Shown: positions 1 through 9,595, counted from the stretch's first letter. The stretch is 34,534 nt of DNA from Desulfocapsa sulfexigens (GCA_015662865.1 DQTH01000231.1:1-34534); one strand, 5' to 3'. Translations and numbers: made by a program. The notes: a model not told the origin generated them from the sequence alone.

Positions 1-92
1 CCAAACTAATGTAGATTGGCAATTCAAGACAGATAACGCTCGCATTAAGCTAAAGCGACTTTATCCGAAACTTTAAATTATACTGTGTACTA
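1..92 (+). mobile_element. Right end of an IS630-like insertion sequence
   Basis: The transposase tail ends at 76. From 91 (TAG) rightward the sequence matches, in reverse orientation, one half of the palindromic repeat that is intact at 31073-31240. The left half is missing and replaced by transposase sequence. The junction falls at the CTAG that sits in the loop of the intact copy. IS630-family elements are known to insert at TA, with CTAG preferred by IS630 itself. The exact IS terminus is inferred, since the terminal repeat cannot be confirmed without the other end. Confidence 0.5.
2..76 (+). pseudogene. C-terminal end of an IS630-family transposase (cut by window edge)
   Basis: An open frame enters from the left edge and stops at TAA 74-76. 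Its 24 residues include VDWQF, DARIK-like NARIK and LKRLYPKL, the C-terminal signature I associate with IS630-family DDE transposases (typically WQF..DARIKLKRLYP). Only the tail is visible, so it cannot be said whether the gene is intact upstream. The family call rests on this short motif from memory. The adjoining sequence, which turns into a known repeat at a TAG (91-93), supports an insertion-sequence end here. Confidence 0.6.
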
Positions 93-157
93 GGCACATT
101 GAAATGATTTTATTTTCGTAGCAACGAAGAAGATAAAGAGTTTTTACGAATCCATCA
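91..157 (-). repeat. Half copy of palindromic repeat family A
   Basis: The reverse complement of 91-157 aligns with 31079-31148. In the first 57 aligned positions, read from 157 downward, I count 49 identities, including the 15-base run ATCTTCTTCGTTGCT and the run ATCATTTC. The half ends at the loop CTAG. The distal half of the palindrome is absent, which fits disruption by the adjoining insertion sequence. The segment ends 15 bp before the amidohydrolase start, so it also forms that gene's upstream region. Confidence 0.7.
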
Positions 158-172
158 TGCATTGAGATACAA

Positions 173-955
173 ATGATCCTCGACTTTCACACCCATGCCT
201 TTCCAGATGCAGTTGCAGCAAAGGCTATTCCCTCCCTCGAAAATGCAGGCAACATCAAAGCCTTCACATCAGGGACGGTGGAATCCCTTCTCGTGTCAAT
301 GGACAAAGCTGGTATTGACCGCAGTGTCATCTGTTCCATTGCCACCAGACCGGAACAGTTTGATGCAATCCTTGCCTGGTCGCAGGCCATCAGCTCAGAG
401 CGTCTGATTCCCCTGCCATCAATCCATCCCGCCGACCCTGATTGTGTGGAAAAAGTTCACACTGTTCACCAGCAGGGTTTTAAAGGGATCAAGATGCATC
501 CCTATTATCAGGATTTTTTTTTAGACGAGGAACGATTAATTCCCCTTTATGAAGCCTTAATCGAAACCGGCCTCCTGTTTGTTGTGCATTGCGGATTTGA
601 CATTGCCTTTCCTCGTACGCGCTGTGCTGATCCTGCCCAGATCCTCAATCTGCATAAAAAATTTCCACAGTTACGTCTGATTGCCACTCACTTTGGCGGC
701 TGGGATGCATGGGATGAAGTGGCAGAGTTGCTCATCGGTAAAGAAATTTTTATGGAAATCTCCTTTGCACTCCAGTATCTTTCTCCGAAGATAATAAAAC
801 AGATGCTGAACAGTCATCCGCCGGAGTATCTTCTTTTTGGCAGCGACTCTCCATGGGCTGACCAGAAAGAGTATCTCGAAAAACTGTACGCATTGCAACT
901 GAACGAGAAACTTCTTTCAGGTATTTTAAGTAGTAACGGACTGAAACTTCTATGA
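173..955 (+). CDS. Amidohydrolase family metal-dependent hydrolase (TIM barrel)
   Basis: This 260-residue protein has the layout of the amidohydrolase_2/TatD-like superfamily. An N-terminal metal-binding DFHTH (His6, His8) is followed by GIKMHPYYQDF near residue 105, VHCG near 138, THFGGWDAW near 170 and the late Asp motif FGSDSPW near 226, all expected at the metal site. There is no signal peptide, so it should be cytoplasmic. The substrate cannot be told from sequence. It overlaps the next gene by 4 bp (ATGA), so the two are probably translated together. ATG 173 is chosen because the metal motif starts within five codons; the upstream Shine-Dalgarno is weak (GAG). Family confident, reaction unknown. 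Confidence 0.85.
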   Translation: MILDFHTHAFPDAVAAKAIPSLENAGNIKAFTSGTVESLLVSMDKAGIDRSVICSIATRPEQFDAILAWSQAISSERLIPLPSIHPADPDCVEKVHTVHQQGFKGIKMHPYYQDFFLDEERLIPLYEALIETGLLFVVHCGFDIAFPRTRCADPAQILNLHKKFPQLRLIATHFGGWDAWDEVAELLIGKEIFMEISFALQYLSPKIIKQMLNSHPPEYLLFGSDSPWADQKEYLEKLYALQLNEKLLSGILSSNGLKLL

Positions 956-1323
956 AAAATACACCAAGCTTTGATAAAAGACATTGCGATTCATGTGGAA
1001 GAGATCTTCCGGATGGAGAACTGTTTTATCATTGCCGCACAGAAATGATTGCAGGAAAAGATTCGACCATTCCTGATCTCAAGCATCCGGACAAGCTAAT
1101 CGCCCAGGCTCTATCTGAAATCGCCGGAAAAGACGAAAACGAACTTCTTGATGATATCTACCAGGAACTTATTCTTCAACTCTGCCCGGACTGCCGGATG
1201 AGTCTGCTCAAAATGATTCAATCCATGATGAATAAAGGCTGTCAGGGCTGCGCCAAGTGCGAGAAACAACCTGTTAAGAAACAGGGAAAACTGCTGAAAT
1301 TTCCGAAGAAAAAGAATAAATAG
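952..1323 (+). CDS. Small Cys-rich putative zinc-binding protein
   Basis: I do not recognise a named family. The 123-residue product has eight Cys: a CxxC at 12/15, Cys28 in YHC, CPDC at 78/81, and CQGCAKC at 97/100/103. The pairs are separated by a helical acidic segment (about 45-75). The tail is Lys-rich (KKKNK). The pattern suggests a zinc ribbon or treble-clef-like metal-binding fold. The start codon overlaps the hydrolase stop by 4 bp, so the two are likely translationally coupled and functionally linked. No membrane segment or signal peptide is seen. Confidence 0.75.
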   Translation: MKNTPSFDKRHCDSCGRDLPDGELFYHCRTEMIAGKDSTIPDLKHPDKLIAQALSEIAGKDENELLDDIYQELILQLCPDCRMSLLKMIQSMMNKGCQGCAKCEKQPVKKQGKLLKFPKKKNK

Positions 1324-1441
1324 AACAGGTTAATACCTTTTGCCTTCCTTCTAAAACTGCCTTCTCAACAAACATCATTTTTTCCAGTTAGTCAGTGCTT
1401 TTTCAATAATTCCTTTAAACTCTGCTATTCTTTGGTCATTT

Positions 1442-1472
1442 AGTTTTTAACTCTTATACAGAGTTAAAAACT
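1442..1472. terminator. Perfect 13-bp hairpin between convergent genes
   Basis: AGTTTTTAACTCT (1442-1454), loop TATAC, AGAGTTAAAAACT (1460-1472). It lies between the Cys-rich gene (+) and rlmKL (-), where a bidirectional terminator would be expected. No clean T-tract follows on either strand, so the terminator role is uncertain. Confidence 0.4.
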
Positions 1473-1512
1473 GGAGTGTACTTTTCCTTGCACAGGTATC
1501 CAGTATTGCCAT

Positions 1513-1601
1513 TTTACCTTGTGGGTCTTTGTAACATTTTGATTTAAAATTCAATCCACAAAATCTTGTTTTTTATTGCTGTTTATATCGAGTAAGGCAC
1601 T
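1513..1601 (-). repeat. Dispersed repeat family B, copy 1 (overlaps rlmKL 3' end)
   Basis: This 89-bp segment matches 27393-27484 between gyrB and gyrA. Shared runs include CCTTGTGGGT, GATTTAAA, GTTTTTTATT and GAGTAAGGCACTAA, in the same order and spacing. In the gyrB-gyrA copy the ends are inverted (AGTGCCTT...AAGGCACT); here the left end is degenerate (TACCTT). Bases 1551-1601 of this copy are read as the final codons of rlmKL. A MITE-like origin is inferred. Confidence 0.7.
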
Positions 1602-3743
1602 AATCTCCCAGCACTTATGAATTTTTTGGTTTCGTGCAAAATCCTGTGGAATGGAAGCCTTACTGATATCCTTGATGGAAAAACGGTCTCCAATGACTTC
1701 ATCCATTTTAAAGCGTCTGAAGTTTGTTGAAAACAGGAGCAGGCCATCCGGAGCCAGCCGCTTCATTGCAAGCTCCAGCAAACGGACATGATCACGCTGC
1801 ACATCAAAAACCCGTCTCTCCTTCTTGGTGTTGGAAAAAGTTGGCGGGTCAACAAAAATCAGGTCATATTCCGCCCTTGATTCCTGCAGCCATTTCATGC
1901 AATCCGCCTGAACTGTTTCATGGGCCAGTCCTCCAAAACCATTGAGGGCAAGATTCATTCTAGCCCAATTCAGGTAATTAAATGAAAGATCCACTGTAGT
2001 TGTGGATGCAGCTCCGCCCACTGCGGCATGGACTGTTGCGGCGCCAGTGTAGGCAAAGAGGTTCAAAAAACGCTTCCCTGATGCTTCTTTAGCGATCCTC
2101 TGGCGAATACTGCGATGATCAAGAAATATCCCGGTATCGAGATAATCGGTAAAATTCACCAGGAAAAAACAAGCTCCTTCCCGTACCACATGCATTTTTT
2201 TTCGACTGCCCTGTTTCTGGTACTGAGCCTTGCCTTTCTGTTTTCTCCTGGTCTTCAGAAATACCCTGTCTCTGCGCACTCCAAAGAGATGTCGAACCTG
2301 GTGCAGGCTCTGTTGAAAACGATATTGTGCCGATTTTTCGTCAACAGTTGATGGTGCCGCATATTCCTGAACATGAATCCATTTTTCATAGAGATCCACC
2401 GACACATTGTATTCAGGTAAATCCCTGTCATATACCCTAAAACATCGAATCCCTTCACGCCTGGCCCATTTGAGGAGCTTCTTAGAATTTTTTCGCAAGC
2501 GGTTGCCAAACTCTATTCCCTCATCAGGCCCTTTTTCAGAAGCCAGCTGCCACTGAAAATCCTGTTCTTCTTCAGGTGCTACCTCTCCGCAAAACAGTCG
2601 GCAATTAATGGGGCCGTTATACAGACGATGGCTCGCCTTCCACTTCATCCCCATGCGATCGCCAAATTCTGGATTGGAGGTAAAAATACCAAGATGCCAG
2701 CCGGGCAACTCCTTTCTGCAGATGCGTCCCAGGGCACGGTGCAGCTGTTCCGCCTCATCTTTTTCAGCAAGCCGCTCACCATATGGTGGATTGGTCACCA
2801 AGAGACCTTTAGCAGCAGGACGATGCAGATGGGCAAGCTGGTTCTGTTTCACCACAATCCGCTCATCAAGACCTGCATACTCAATATTGTTTCTGGCAAG
2901 AGCCACAGCGCGGGGATCAGCATCATAGCCAAGGATGAGAGGCCAGTCTTTCTCCATCCCTGCATTTTCCCGCTGCACAGCCTCATCCACCAATCGTGCC
3001 CAGAGAGCAGAATCGTGCTTCTCCCAGCCACTGAAACCAAAATACGTGCGGGACAAACCGGGAGCAACATCACCGTAGAGGAGTGCCCCTTCAATGAGCA
3101 GGGTTCCGGACCCGCACATGGGATCAAGGAGCATATAGTCTTGGGGAATTTCTGACTGCCAGCCGGCAAGAGCAACAATTGCTGCAGCAAGACTTTCCTT
3201 GAGCGGGGCAACACCTCCACCTTCTGTGCGGTATCCGCGCCGATGCAGACTTTCTCCGGAAAGATCCAGGGAAACCGTAGCCTGGTCCTTATGAATATAA
3301 AGCCTGATTCTCACATCCGGACGTTCAACTTCAACTCCGGGACGATCCCCGAATTTCTCACGGAACTGGTCCACAAGAGCATCTTTGACCCGAAGAGCCG
3401 CAAAACGACTATGGTTGATGGCAGAATGGCTGAGGCTGCAATCCACTGCAAAAGTAGTCTTCAGGGTCATATGCTCAGCCCAGTCTATCCTGAGCACTCC
3501 CTGATAAAGAGCTTCTTCATCAGGAGCTGGAAATTCAGCCAGAGACAGAAAAATCCGTGAGGAATACCTTGACCAGAGACAGGTTCGATAGGCAGATTCA
3601 AGATCACCCTGCCAGGTCACCAACCCTCTGGCACTTTTGATATCCTGCCCGCCAAAATTTTTAATTTCCTGGCTGACCAGAGTCTCGAGTCCTGCGGCAC
3701 AACTCGCTGTAAGGCTGTATAATTGTTTTGTAATTTCTGACAT
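1551..3743 (-). CDS. rlmKL: Bifunctional 23S rRNA methyltransferase RlmKL (m2G2445 / m7G2069)
   Basis: The 730-residue protein has the RlmKL fusion architecture: an N-terminal THUMP region, a first SAM methyltransferase domain with DPMCGSGT (207-214) and NPPYGERL (318-325), and a second domain with FLNLFAYTG (about 559-567) and VDPPTF near 632. It makes two base modifications in domain V of 23S rRNA. The E. coli protein has about 700 residues, so this one is slightly long. Where family members stop soon after the CWxI segment, this protein carries on with SALLDINSNKKQDFVD. Those codons and the TGA stop lie inside repeat family B, so the tail appears repeat-derived. The gene is transcribed alone, convergent with the upstream pair. 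Confidence 0.95.
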   Translation of the reverse strand: MSEITKQLYSLTASCAAGLETLVSQEIKNFGGQDIKSARGLVTWQGDLESAYRTCLWSRYSSRIFLSLAEFPAPDEEALYQGVLRIDWAEHMTLKTTFAVDCSLSHSAINHSRFAALRVKDALVDQFREKFGDRPGVEVERPDVRIRLYIHKDQATVSLDLSGESLHRRGYRTEGGGVAPLKESLAAAIVALAGWQSEIPQDYMLLDPMCGSGTLLIEGALLYGDVAPGLSRTYFGFSGWEKHDSALWARLVDEAVQRENAGMEKDWPLILGYDADPRAVALARNNIEYAGLDERIVVKQNQLAHLHRPAAKGLLVTNPPYGERLAEKDEAEQLHRALGRICRKELPGWHLGIFTSNPEFGDRMGMKWKASHRLYNGPINCRLFCGEVAPEEEQDFQWQLASEKGPDEGIEFGNRLRKNSKKLLKWARREGIRCFRVYDRDLPEYNVSVDLYEKWIHVQEYAAPSTVDEKSAQYRFQQSLHQVRHLFGVRRDRVFLKTRRKQKGKAQYQKQGSRKKMHVVREGACFFLVNFTDYLDTGIFLDHRSIRQRIAKEASGKRFLNLFAYTGAATVHAAVGGAASTTTVDLSFNYLNWARMNLALNGFGGLAHETVQADCMKWLQESRAEYDLIFVDPPTFSNTKKERRVFDVQRDHVRLLELAMKRLAPDGLLLFSTNFRRFKMDEVIGDRFSIKDISKASIPQDFARNQKIHKCWEISALLDINSNKKQDFVD

Positions 3744-3863
3744 AAAAATCCATGAATAATGGAAAAATTATAATAAAAGAAGCACCTGAGCAAAGGATAA
3801 TACCCGTGAAGAAGATTCTAAAGGGAAAGAGAAGAAAGGGCAAAGAAAAATAATCGCACACTT

Positions 3864-3980
3864 ACATGTAAATGGTCACAGGTGGTGCAGGTTTGCCTTC
3901 TGATTTCCATCCGCAATAGCCTAACCTATGCGGATGGAAATCAGAAGGTGAAAATGCAGTGCCTGTGGCCATTTACATGT
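3864..3980. repeat. 117-nt imperfect hairpin directly after the RND permease stop
   Basis: Two 52-nt arms (3864-3915 and 3929-3980) are inverted copies with 8 mismatches by eye, around a 13-nt loop. Outer arms are ACATGTAAATGG / CCATTTACATGT; the inner 20 bp or so (CCTTCTGATTTCCATCCGCA) pair perfectly. The right arm ends on the first base of the permease stop codon. There is no T-tract after it on the minus strand, so it is not a standard rho-independent terminator. It may be an mRNA 3'-end stabiliser or a mobile palindromic repeat. No second copy was found in this window. Confidence 0.75.
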
Positions 3981-6900
3981 TATTTTTTCAGCATGTAATA
4001 TAGAACCGGCACCGCCATACGACTGACAAGAAGCGATGCTATCTCGCCAAACATCAGTGACAGTGCAAGGCCCTGGAAGATAGGATCAGCAAGGATCACA
4101 GAGGCACCAACCACAACAGCCAGAGCAGTGAGAAGCATGGGGCGGAAACGTACAGCACCGGCTTCCACCACAGCCTCTTTCAAAGGCAGGCCATGGCTGA
4201 TGCGCAGCTCGATAAAATCCACAAGAATAATGGAATTTCGAACCACGATTCCAGCTCCTGCCATGAAACCGATCATGGAAGTGGCTGTGAAAAATGCACC
4301 AAAACCCCAGTGGGCAGGCAGGATACCAATGAGTGAAAAGGGAATGGCTGCCATGACCACAAGGGGAGTGAAATAATCTTTAAACCATCCCACCATAAGC
4401 ATGTAGATAAGGATCATTACAACACAGAAGGCCAGTCCAAGGTCGCGAAAGACTTCCAGTGTAATGTGCCATTCACCGTCCCACTTCATGGCAGGCTCTG
4501 CGTTTGTGAAGGGTTGATTTAAATTGTAGAGTTTGACATTGTCACCACTGCCGCCAAAATCTGCGGGTTTCAGCTTAGCCAGTTTTTCATTCATGTCAAA
4601 TATTGCATAGACCGGACTTTCCACAGTTCCTGCAACATCTCCGGTGACATAGATGACAGGTTTTAAATTTTTGTGATAGATCGGCTGCTCAACCGGCACC
4701 TCTTCCACCTTCACCAGTTCTCGCAGGGGAACAAGCGGTGCCTGTGGATTCATGGCGGAACGCATTCCGATATTCATTAATGCTTCAGTTGAAGTCCGCA
4801 TGGAACGCGGCATTTCAAGGATGATGTTAATCGCTTCCTTATCACGAGGCTGGTGAAAGAGATCTATTGGTACTCCCTTCATCCCCATGCGTACGGTGCG
4901 GGTGATCTCTCCCTCGGAGATATGATTCAGCGCTGCTTTTTCTTTATCAACCGTGAGTACAAGGCGACTGCGTTTTGCTTCACGGTACCAGTCTACATCC
5001 ACAACTCCCTCAGTGGATTCAAAGATATCCTTCACAGCTCCTGCCAGGTTCACCCGATCATTCTCACTGGGACCATAGATTTCAGCAACCAGAGTCTGGA
5101 GCACAGGAGGGCCTGGCGGTACTTCAGCTACTGCAACCACAGCACCATATTTTTTTGCAATTTCTGCAATGGCCGGACGAACACGCACAGCAATATCGTG
5201 GCTCTGCAGAGAACGCTCCTGCTTGGGAAGCAGATTAACCTGGATATCAGCAACTGTCGGCCCCTGACGCATGAAGTAATGCCTGACCAGTCCATTAAAA
5301 TTATAGGGAGATGCAACACCGGCATAGATCTGATAATTTACCACAGTCGGATCAGCCTTTATTACCTCTGCCATCTCGAGCGCTACCCTGCTTGTCTGTT
5401 CAAGTGTCGAGCCTTCAGGCATATCAAGAATAACCTGAAATTCACTTTTATTGTCAAAGGGCAGCATCTTCACCTTGACCAGCCCGAAATACACCATGGA
5501 ACAGGTGGCAAGGAGCAGGCTGACGGTGACCAGAAAAAAACCAAAACGTGCAAAGCCGTTGCCCAGAAGCGGTTCCATAACCCGATGATACACACGGGTG
5601 AAAAAATCATCCGGTGCATGATCCTCATCCGCGTCTTCTTCAGTATGTTCAGTCTTTGCTGCACCCTTCTTGGCCAACATCTTCACCGAAGCCCAGGGGG
5701 TCACGGTAAAGGCGATAATTACTGAAAAAATCATTGCCGCTGAGGCGCCGATTGGAATGGGACGCATATAGGGCCCCATCAGTCCGCCAACAAAGGCCAT
5801 GGGCAGGATGGCAGCAATTACAGCCAGAGTTGCAAGAATTGTCGGGTTGCCTACCTCGATCACCGCTTCCACGGCAATTGTCAGCATCGACTTTTCCCCG
5901 CTGCCGGGTAGACGCATGTGGCGTACAATATTCTCAACAACCACTATGGCATCATCCACCAGAATACCTATGGAAAAAATGAGAGCAAAGAGGGTGATGC
6001 GGTTAAGTGTATATCCATAGAGATAAAAAATCATCAACGTAAGAGCAAGTGTGGAGGGAATGGCCAGCATGACCACGGTGGACTCACGCCACCCGAGGAA
6101 AAAGAGAATAAGGGTAGCCACACCAAAAACCGCAATTCCCATGTGAAAGAGCAGCTCGTTGGATTTTTCCGCTGCGGTTTCCCCATAGTCACGGGTCACT
6201 GTGACAGAGAGATCAGCGGGTATCAGGGTGCCTTTCAGCTCTTCCACCTTGGCCAGTACTTCATGAACCACACTCACCGCATTGGAGCTGGGTCGTTTGG
6301 CAATGGACAGGGTAACGGCAGCCTCTTCACCATGACCATCAGCGGTCCCGAACAGGACATAATTATTGGGCTCTTCCGGTCCGTCAATGATGGTTGCAAC
6401 TTCATCAAGGTACACCGGGCTACCGCCAAAGACGCCAACCACAACACGACCTATCTCTTCCTTATTTTTCAGAAATGTTCCGGTCTGGAGAAGGATTTCC
6501 TCATTCAGGACTTCAACCTTGCCACAGAATATCTGCCGGTTTGCCTGCTGCAGGGCCGGGACAAGCTGTGTCACGGTGAGATTTCTGGAGGCCAGAAGCA
6601 GAGGATCAAACTGGATACGGACCTGCCTTCTGGTTCCTCCAATCAAAGTGGTTTCAGCCACATTGTGGATACTCTTTACGGCATCATCTACTTCTGCCGC
6701 CAGCCTGCGCAGGGTATAATGATCATAATTTTTGGAATGAAAAGTGAGGGCCAGAATGGGGACATCATCAATAATATGCGGTTTGACAAGAGGGGGGGAA
6801 ACAGTCTGGGGCATGCGGTCAAGATTAGTCGCCAGTTTCTGGTTCAGCCTGACAATGGATGTTTCCAGGTTCTCTCCTACGTAAAATCGCACAACAAGAA

Positions 6901-7201
6901 GGCTCTGTCCGGACATGGATGTGGAATAGATATACTCAACCCCTGGAATCTCATAGAGCAGTTTTTCCATGGGAATTGTAATCTGCTCCTCCACCTCTTT
7001 GGGAGTGGCACCGGGCATGGATACCATGACATCAATCATGGGTACCTTGATCTGTGGCTCTTCCTCACGGGGCAGCATGACAATTGCCATGATCCCGAGA
7101 AGCATCGAAGCAATAATTCCAACCGCTGTCAGTTTGGAATCAACAAAAACTGCCGCCATTTTTCCGGCAAAACCCGGATGTTCAAATTCCTGCTTATTCA
7201 T
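3980..7201 (-). CDS. RND efflux transporter permease subunit (HAE-1-like)
   Basis: The 1073-residue inner-membrane pump has the RND layout: TM1 near the N-terminus, a large periplasmic loop, a TM block with the proton-relay pair in [13 protein letters not shown] (Asp416, Asp417), a second periplasmic loop and a final TM block. It should exchange protons for drugs or other amphiphiles and pass them to the adaptor and TolC-like channel encoded upstream. At the position of the conserved TM10 Lys (K940 in AcrB) it has Arg988 (VVRNSI). A His/Asp/Glu-rich linker ([16 protein letters not shown]) precedes the second half. Its start overlaps the adaptor stop by 8 bp. Substrate unknown. Confidence 0.93.
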   Translation of the reverse strand: MNKQEFEHPGFAGKMAAVFVDSKLTAVGIIASMLLGIMAIVMLPREEEPQIKVPMIDVMVSMPGATPKEVEEQITIPMEKLLYEIPGVEYIYSTSMSGQSLLVVRFYVGENLETSIVRLNQKLATNLDRMPQTVSPPLVKPHIIDDVPILALTFHSKNYDHYTLRRLAAEVDDAVKSIHNVAETTLIGGTRRQVRIQFDPLLLASRNLTVTQLVPALQQANRQIFCGKVEVLNEEILLQTGTFLKNKEEIGRVVVGVFGGSPVYLDEVATIIDGPEEPNNYVLFGTADGHGEEAAVTLSIAKRPSSNAVSVVHEVLAKVEELKGTLIPADLSVTVTRDYGETAAEKSNELLFHMGIAVFGVATLILFFLGWRESTVVMLAIPSTLALTLMIFYLYGYTLNRITLFALIFSIGILVDDAIVVVENIVRHMRLPGSGEKSMLTIAVEAVIEVGNPTILATLAVIAAILPMAFVGGLMGPYMRPIPIGASAAMIFSVIIAFTVTPWASVKMLAKKGAAKTEHTEEDADEDHAPDDFFTRVYHRVMEPLLGNGFARFGFFLVTVSLLLATCSMVYFGLVKVKMLPFDNKSEFQVILDMPEGSTLEQTSRVALEMAEVIKADPTVVNYQIYAGVASPYNFNGLVRHYFMRQGPTVADIQVNLLPKQERSLQSHDIAVRVRPAIAEIAKKYGAVVAVAEVPPGPPVLQTLVAEIYGPSENDRVNLAGAVKDIFESTEGVVDVDWYREAKRSRLVLTVDKEKAALNHISEGEITRTVRMGMKGVPIDLFHQPRDKEAINIILEMPRSMRTSTEALMNIGMRSAMNPQAPLVPLRELVKVEEVPVEQPIYHKNLKPVIYVTGDVAGTVESPVYAIFDMNEKLAKLKPADFGGSGDNVKLYNLNQPFTNAEPAMKWDGEWHITLEVFRDLGLAFCVVMILIYMLMVGWFKDYFTPLVVMAAIPFSLIGILPAHWGFGAFFTATSMIGFMAGAGIVVRNSIILVDFIELRISHGLPLKEAVVEAGAVRFRPMLLTALAVVVGASVILADPIFQGLALSLMFGEIASLLVSRMAVPVLYYMLKK

Positions 7202-8246
7202 GGGTACGAATGTCTATTGGCTGTCCGTCCTGCAGCTTCTCATTATTACTGACCACAACCTGCTCACCCAGCTCCAGTCCGGAAATAATCTCAACATCGC
7301 CATTGTATTCTACCCCTGTTCTGACAAGACGCATGCGGGCGACGTTTTTACTCTTCTCAACCACAAAAACAAGATCCATCTGTCCCCTTGAAAGCACTGC
7401 AGATTTTTCAAGCATCAGGGTTGTTTCTCCTGTTCCTTCAAGACTTATGCGAGCAAACTGCCCCACACGAAGATCAGGTCCTGAGGCAATGTCAATCTTC
7501 ACCGGAGCAGTGCGGGATATGGGGTCAGCCGCAGGGGCAACTTCCGCTACGTCTCCCATGAGGGTAAGACCTGCTGCAGGAATCTCGATGGAGAGACTTT
7601 CTCCTTCAGAAACTTTAAGCAGCAAAGCCTCGGGGATCCGGGCAATAACCTGAAGGGCATCACTGTTTTCTATCTGCAGTAAAATCATTCCCGGAGATGC
7701 TATGTCTCCGATATTGGCAATCTTTTTAGTGACAGTCCCCGAAAAAGGTGCTGTGACTGTGGCATAGTCCAGCATGGTTTGAGCCTCTTTATATGCGGCC
7801 TCGGCAATTCGGCTGGTATCAAGCAGGGATTTGACTGTCTCCTGGGTGGAGGCACCCTGTTTCTGCAATTTTCTTTCACGGGCCAGATTGCGCCTGACCT
7901 GGGACAGCTGGGCTTCTGCCTGCAAAACTTTTGCAGAAATTTCACCAGCGCTGATCTTAACCAGCAGATCTCCCTTCTGAACTTTTGATCCCAATACCAC
8001 CGGAAGTTCTATTATCTGGCCGGAGATTCTTGCGGAAATAGACGCTCTTTCCACTGCCTCAAGCGTTCCTACAACCTCAATACGGGTGCGGGCAACTTCT
8101 TCTCTCACCTGACCCACAGTCACTGCAATTGTCGGTAACTGTGGGGCTTCTGCCCTTGTCTGTTCTTCGTGATTTTTACATCCGGGAAGGAATACAATAC
8201 CACCAAGGAGGAGTACCCCCAGTGTCAGTCTGTTCCAGTTCATCAC
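7194..8246 (-). CDS. RND efflux periplasmic adaptor (membrane fusion protein), lipoprotein
   Basis: This 350-residue AcrA/MexA-type adaptor bridges the inner-membrane pump and the outer-membrane channel. The N-terminal signal ends in a lipobox LPGC (Cys23), so it should be lipid-anchored. A lipoyl/barrel-sandwich half ([19 protein letters not shown], about 72-90) precedes a helical hairpin (about 100-150), the second lipoyl half ([11 protein letters not shown]) and the beta-barrel/membrane-proximal domains. It overlaps both neighbours, so tolC, adaptor and permease form one operon. Start may be GTG 8246 or ATG 8243; the GGAG 7 nt before the GTG favours 8246. Confidence 0.92.
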   Translation of the reverse strand: MMNWNRLTLGVLLLGGIVFLPGCKNHEEQTRAEAPQLPTIAVTVGQVREEVARTRIEVVGTLEAVERASISARISGQIIELPVVLGSKVQKGDLLVKISAGEISAKVLQAEAQLSQVRRNLARERKLQKQGASTQETVKSLLDTSRIAEAAYKEAQTMLDYATVTAPFSGTVTKKIANIGDIASPGMILLQIENSDALQVIARIPEALLLKVSEGESLSIEIPAAGLTLMGDVAEVAPAADPISRTAPVKIDIASGPDLRVGQFARISLEGTGETTLMLEKSAVLSRGQMDLVFVVEKSKNVARMRLVRTGVEYNGDVEIISGLELGEQVVVSNNEKLQDGQPIDIRTHE

Positions 8247-9595
8247 TTACTCTCTCCTTCTTCTGTCGTTCCTTCAAATTGCGGTAAACCCAAAGATCTT
8301 CTTAAATCGGCTGTTGCAACTTTAATATTTCCTTTTGCCACACTCTGTCTGACAAGAGCATCGGTAAGGCGCATCTCCACATCAATAAGATCAGATGAGA
8401 GAATCACTCCTTCTTTGAATCGTGTCCGGCTGAGACGAGCACTTTCCACTGCCTGCTCAACCATCTTTTCGGTTACCTGCAAACGTTTCACAGCCTGCCT
8501 GTAATTGAGTTTCGCCTGTTTAACTTCCAGATCAATTCTCAGTTCTGTTTTGATACGCTGAGCCTGGATCGTTGAAAGCTCGGCCTTGGCTTTTGCCACA
8601 TCAGCTGACGTCCGCTTACCATCAAAAAGGGCATAATTGACTTTTACTCCAGCCATCCAGGAATCTCCTGAGCCATCAAAAACAAAACCCTTGTCGTACT
8701 GATATGAGGCATACCCGTCAATAGTGGGAAGATTGCCTCCTTTGGCTACCTGAAGGTTTGCAGCGGCTGCTTCTTCGGCATGGGCAATGCTCTGGAGTTC
8801 CGGCCGTAATTCATAGGATTGGTCCCTGGGAATCTCCTGAGTGCAGTCCCGCGACGGATCAATTATGACGCACCCTTCTTTAAGGCCCAGAAGGTTCAGG
8901 AATATTTTCTGCGAAAGTTCCAGACGATGCTCAGCCAGAATAAGGTTTTCACTGGCCCGGGATTCCTGGACTTCCAGATTGAGAAGATCTACTTTTAACA
9001 GATCGCCGGCATCAAAACGGGCCTTTGCCACCGCAAGGGAGGCCCGGATAGCATCGAGTGATGCATTTCTGGCTTCCAGCATTTCGTGAGCCTGAACCAA
9101 GGATTGAAAACTTCGAACCACTTCAAAGGCCAGCCGAGAATTGACAGCTTCGCGATCCATACGTGATCGTGCAAGACCGGCCTGGGCCGCATCAACGCCG
9201 GCCTGATCACGGCCTCCGTTATAGAAGCGATAATTCACTCCTGCTTTCATGACCAGATCATCTGTACGACCAGGATCATTGAAATCCATGTCTTGACTAA
9301 AGACACCATGATTAAGAATATTTCCAAATGAAAATATGGGGTTATCGGTTTGAGAGTACTGAGCCGACACATCAACATGCGGATAAAAACTAACTCTGGC
9401 CTGATCAACAGCAGCAGCAGCCACCTCAATTCGCTGCAAAGCAACCCGACTGTCCGGACTGTTGGCAAGTGCAAAGGCAACGCTGCTTTTGGCTGTCCAG
9501 ACTTCAGGTAACTCAGGACTCTCGCCCGCAGCTGCAGACAATACAGGACTTACAAGAAAGAGAAGCCAAAAAATAAAAACACCAGACTTAATCAT
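8243..9595 (-). CDS. TolC-family outer membrane efflux channel
   Basis: The protein has a signal peptide (KSGVFIFWLLFLVSPVLSAAA) and two repeated OEP halves: helical segments with VALQRIEVAAAAVDQAR near 55 and a second block near 285-330 (AAAANLQVAKGGNLPTIDGY). This is the usual TolC/OprM plan of about 450 residues. It forms the outer-membrane duct of the tripartite pump and is the first gene of the operon, overlapping the adaptor by 4 bp. A GTG three codons upstream (9604) is an alternative start; ATG 9595 puts Lys directly before the hydrophobic core. The Shine-Dalgarno is poor for both. Confidence 0.92.
   Translation of the reverse strand: MIKSGVFIFWLLFLVSPVLSAAAGESPELPEVWTAKSSVAFALANSPDSRVALQRIEVAAAAVDQARVSFYPHVDVSAQYSQTDNPIFSFGNILNHGVFSQDMDFNDPGRTDDLVMKAGVNYRFYNGGRDQAGVDAAQAGLARSRMDREAVNSRLAFEVVRSFQSLVQAHEMLEARNASLDAIRASLAVAKARFDAGDLLKVDLLNLEVQESRASENLILAEHRLELSQKIFLNLLGLKEGCVIIDPSRDCTQEIPRDQSYELRPELQSIAHAEEAAAANLQVAKGGNLPTIDGYASYQYDKGFVFDGSGDSWMAGVKVNYALFDGKRTSADVAKAKAELSTIQAQRIKTELRIDLEVKQAKLNYRQAVKRLQVTEKMVEQAVESARLSRTRFKEGVILSSDLIDVEMRLTDALVRQSVAKGNIKVATADLRRSLGLPQFEGTTEEGESK

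Noticed and set aside
1375-1450. Short minus-strand frame reading NDQRIAEFKGIIEKALTNWKK
   Set aside because: No start codon or Shine-Dalgarno and only about 23 codons. Could be a gene remnant but cannot be supported.
3864-3980. Large hairpin as an ordinary rho-independent terminator
   Set aside because: Arms are far too long and no T-run follows on either strand.
4853-5725. A 290-codon open frame opposite the RND permease
   Set aside because: Antisense shadow of the same gene with no recognisable domain and no Shine-Dalgarno.
5918-7252. A 444-codon open frame opposite the RND permease
   Set aside because: It lies fully antisense to a clear RND gene, and its composition is that of a mirrored frame with no family motifs.
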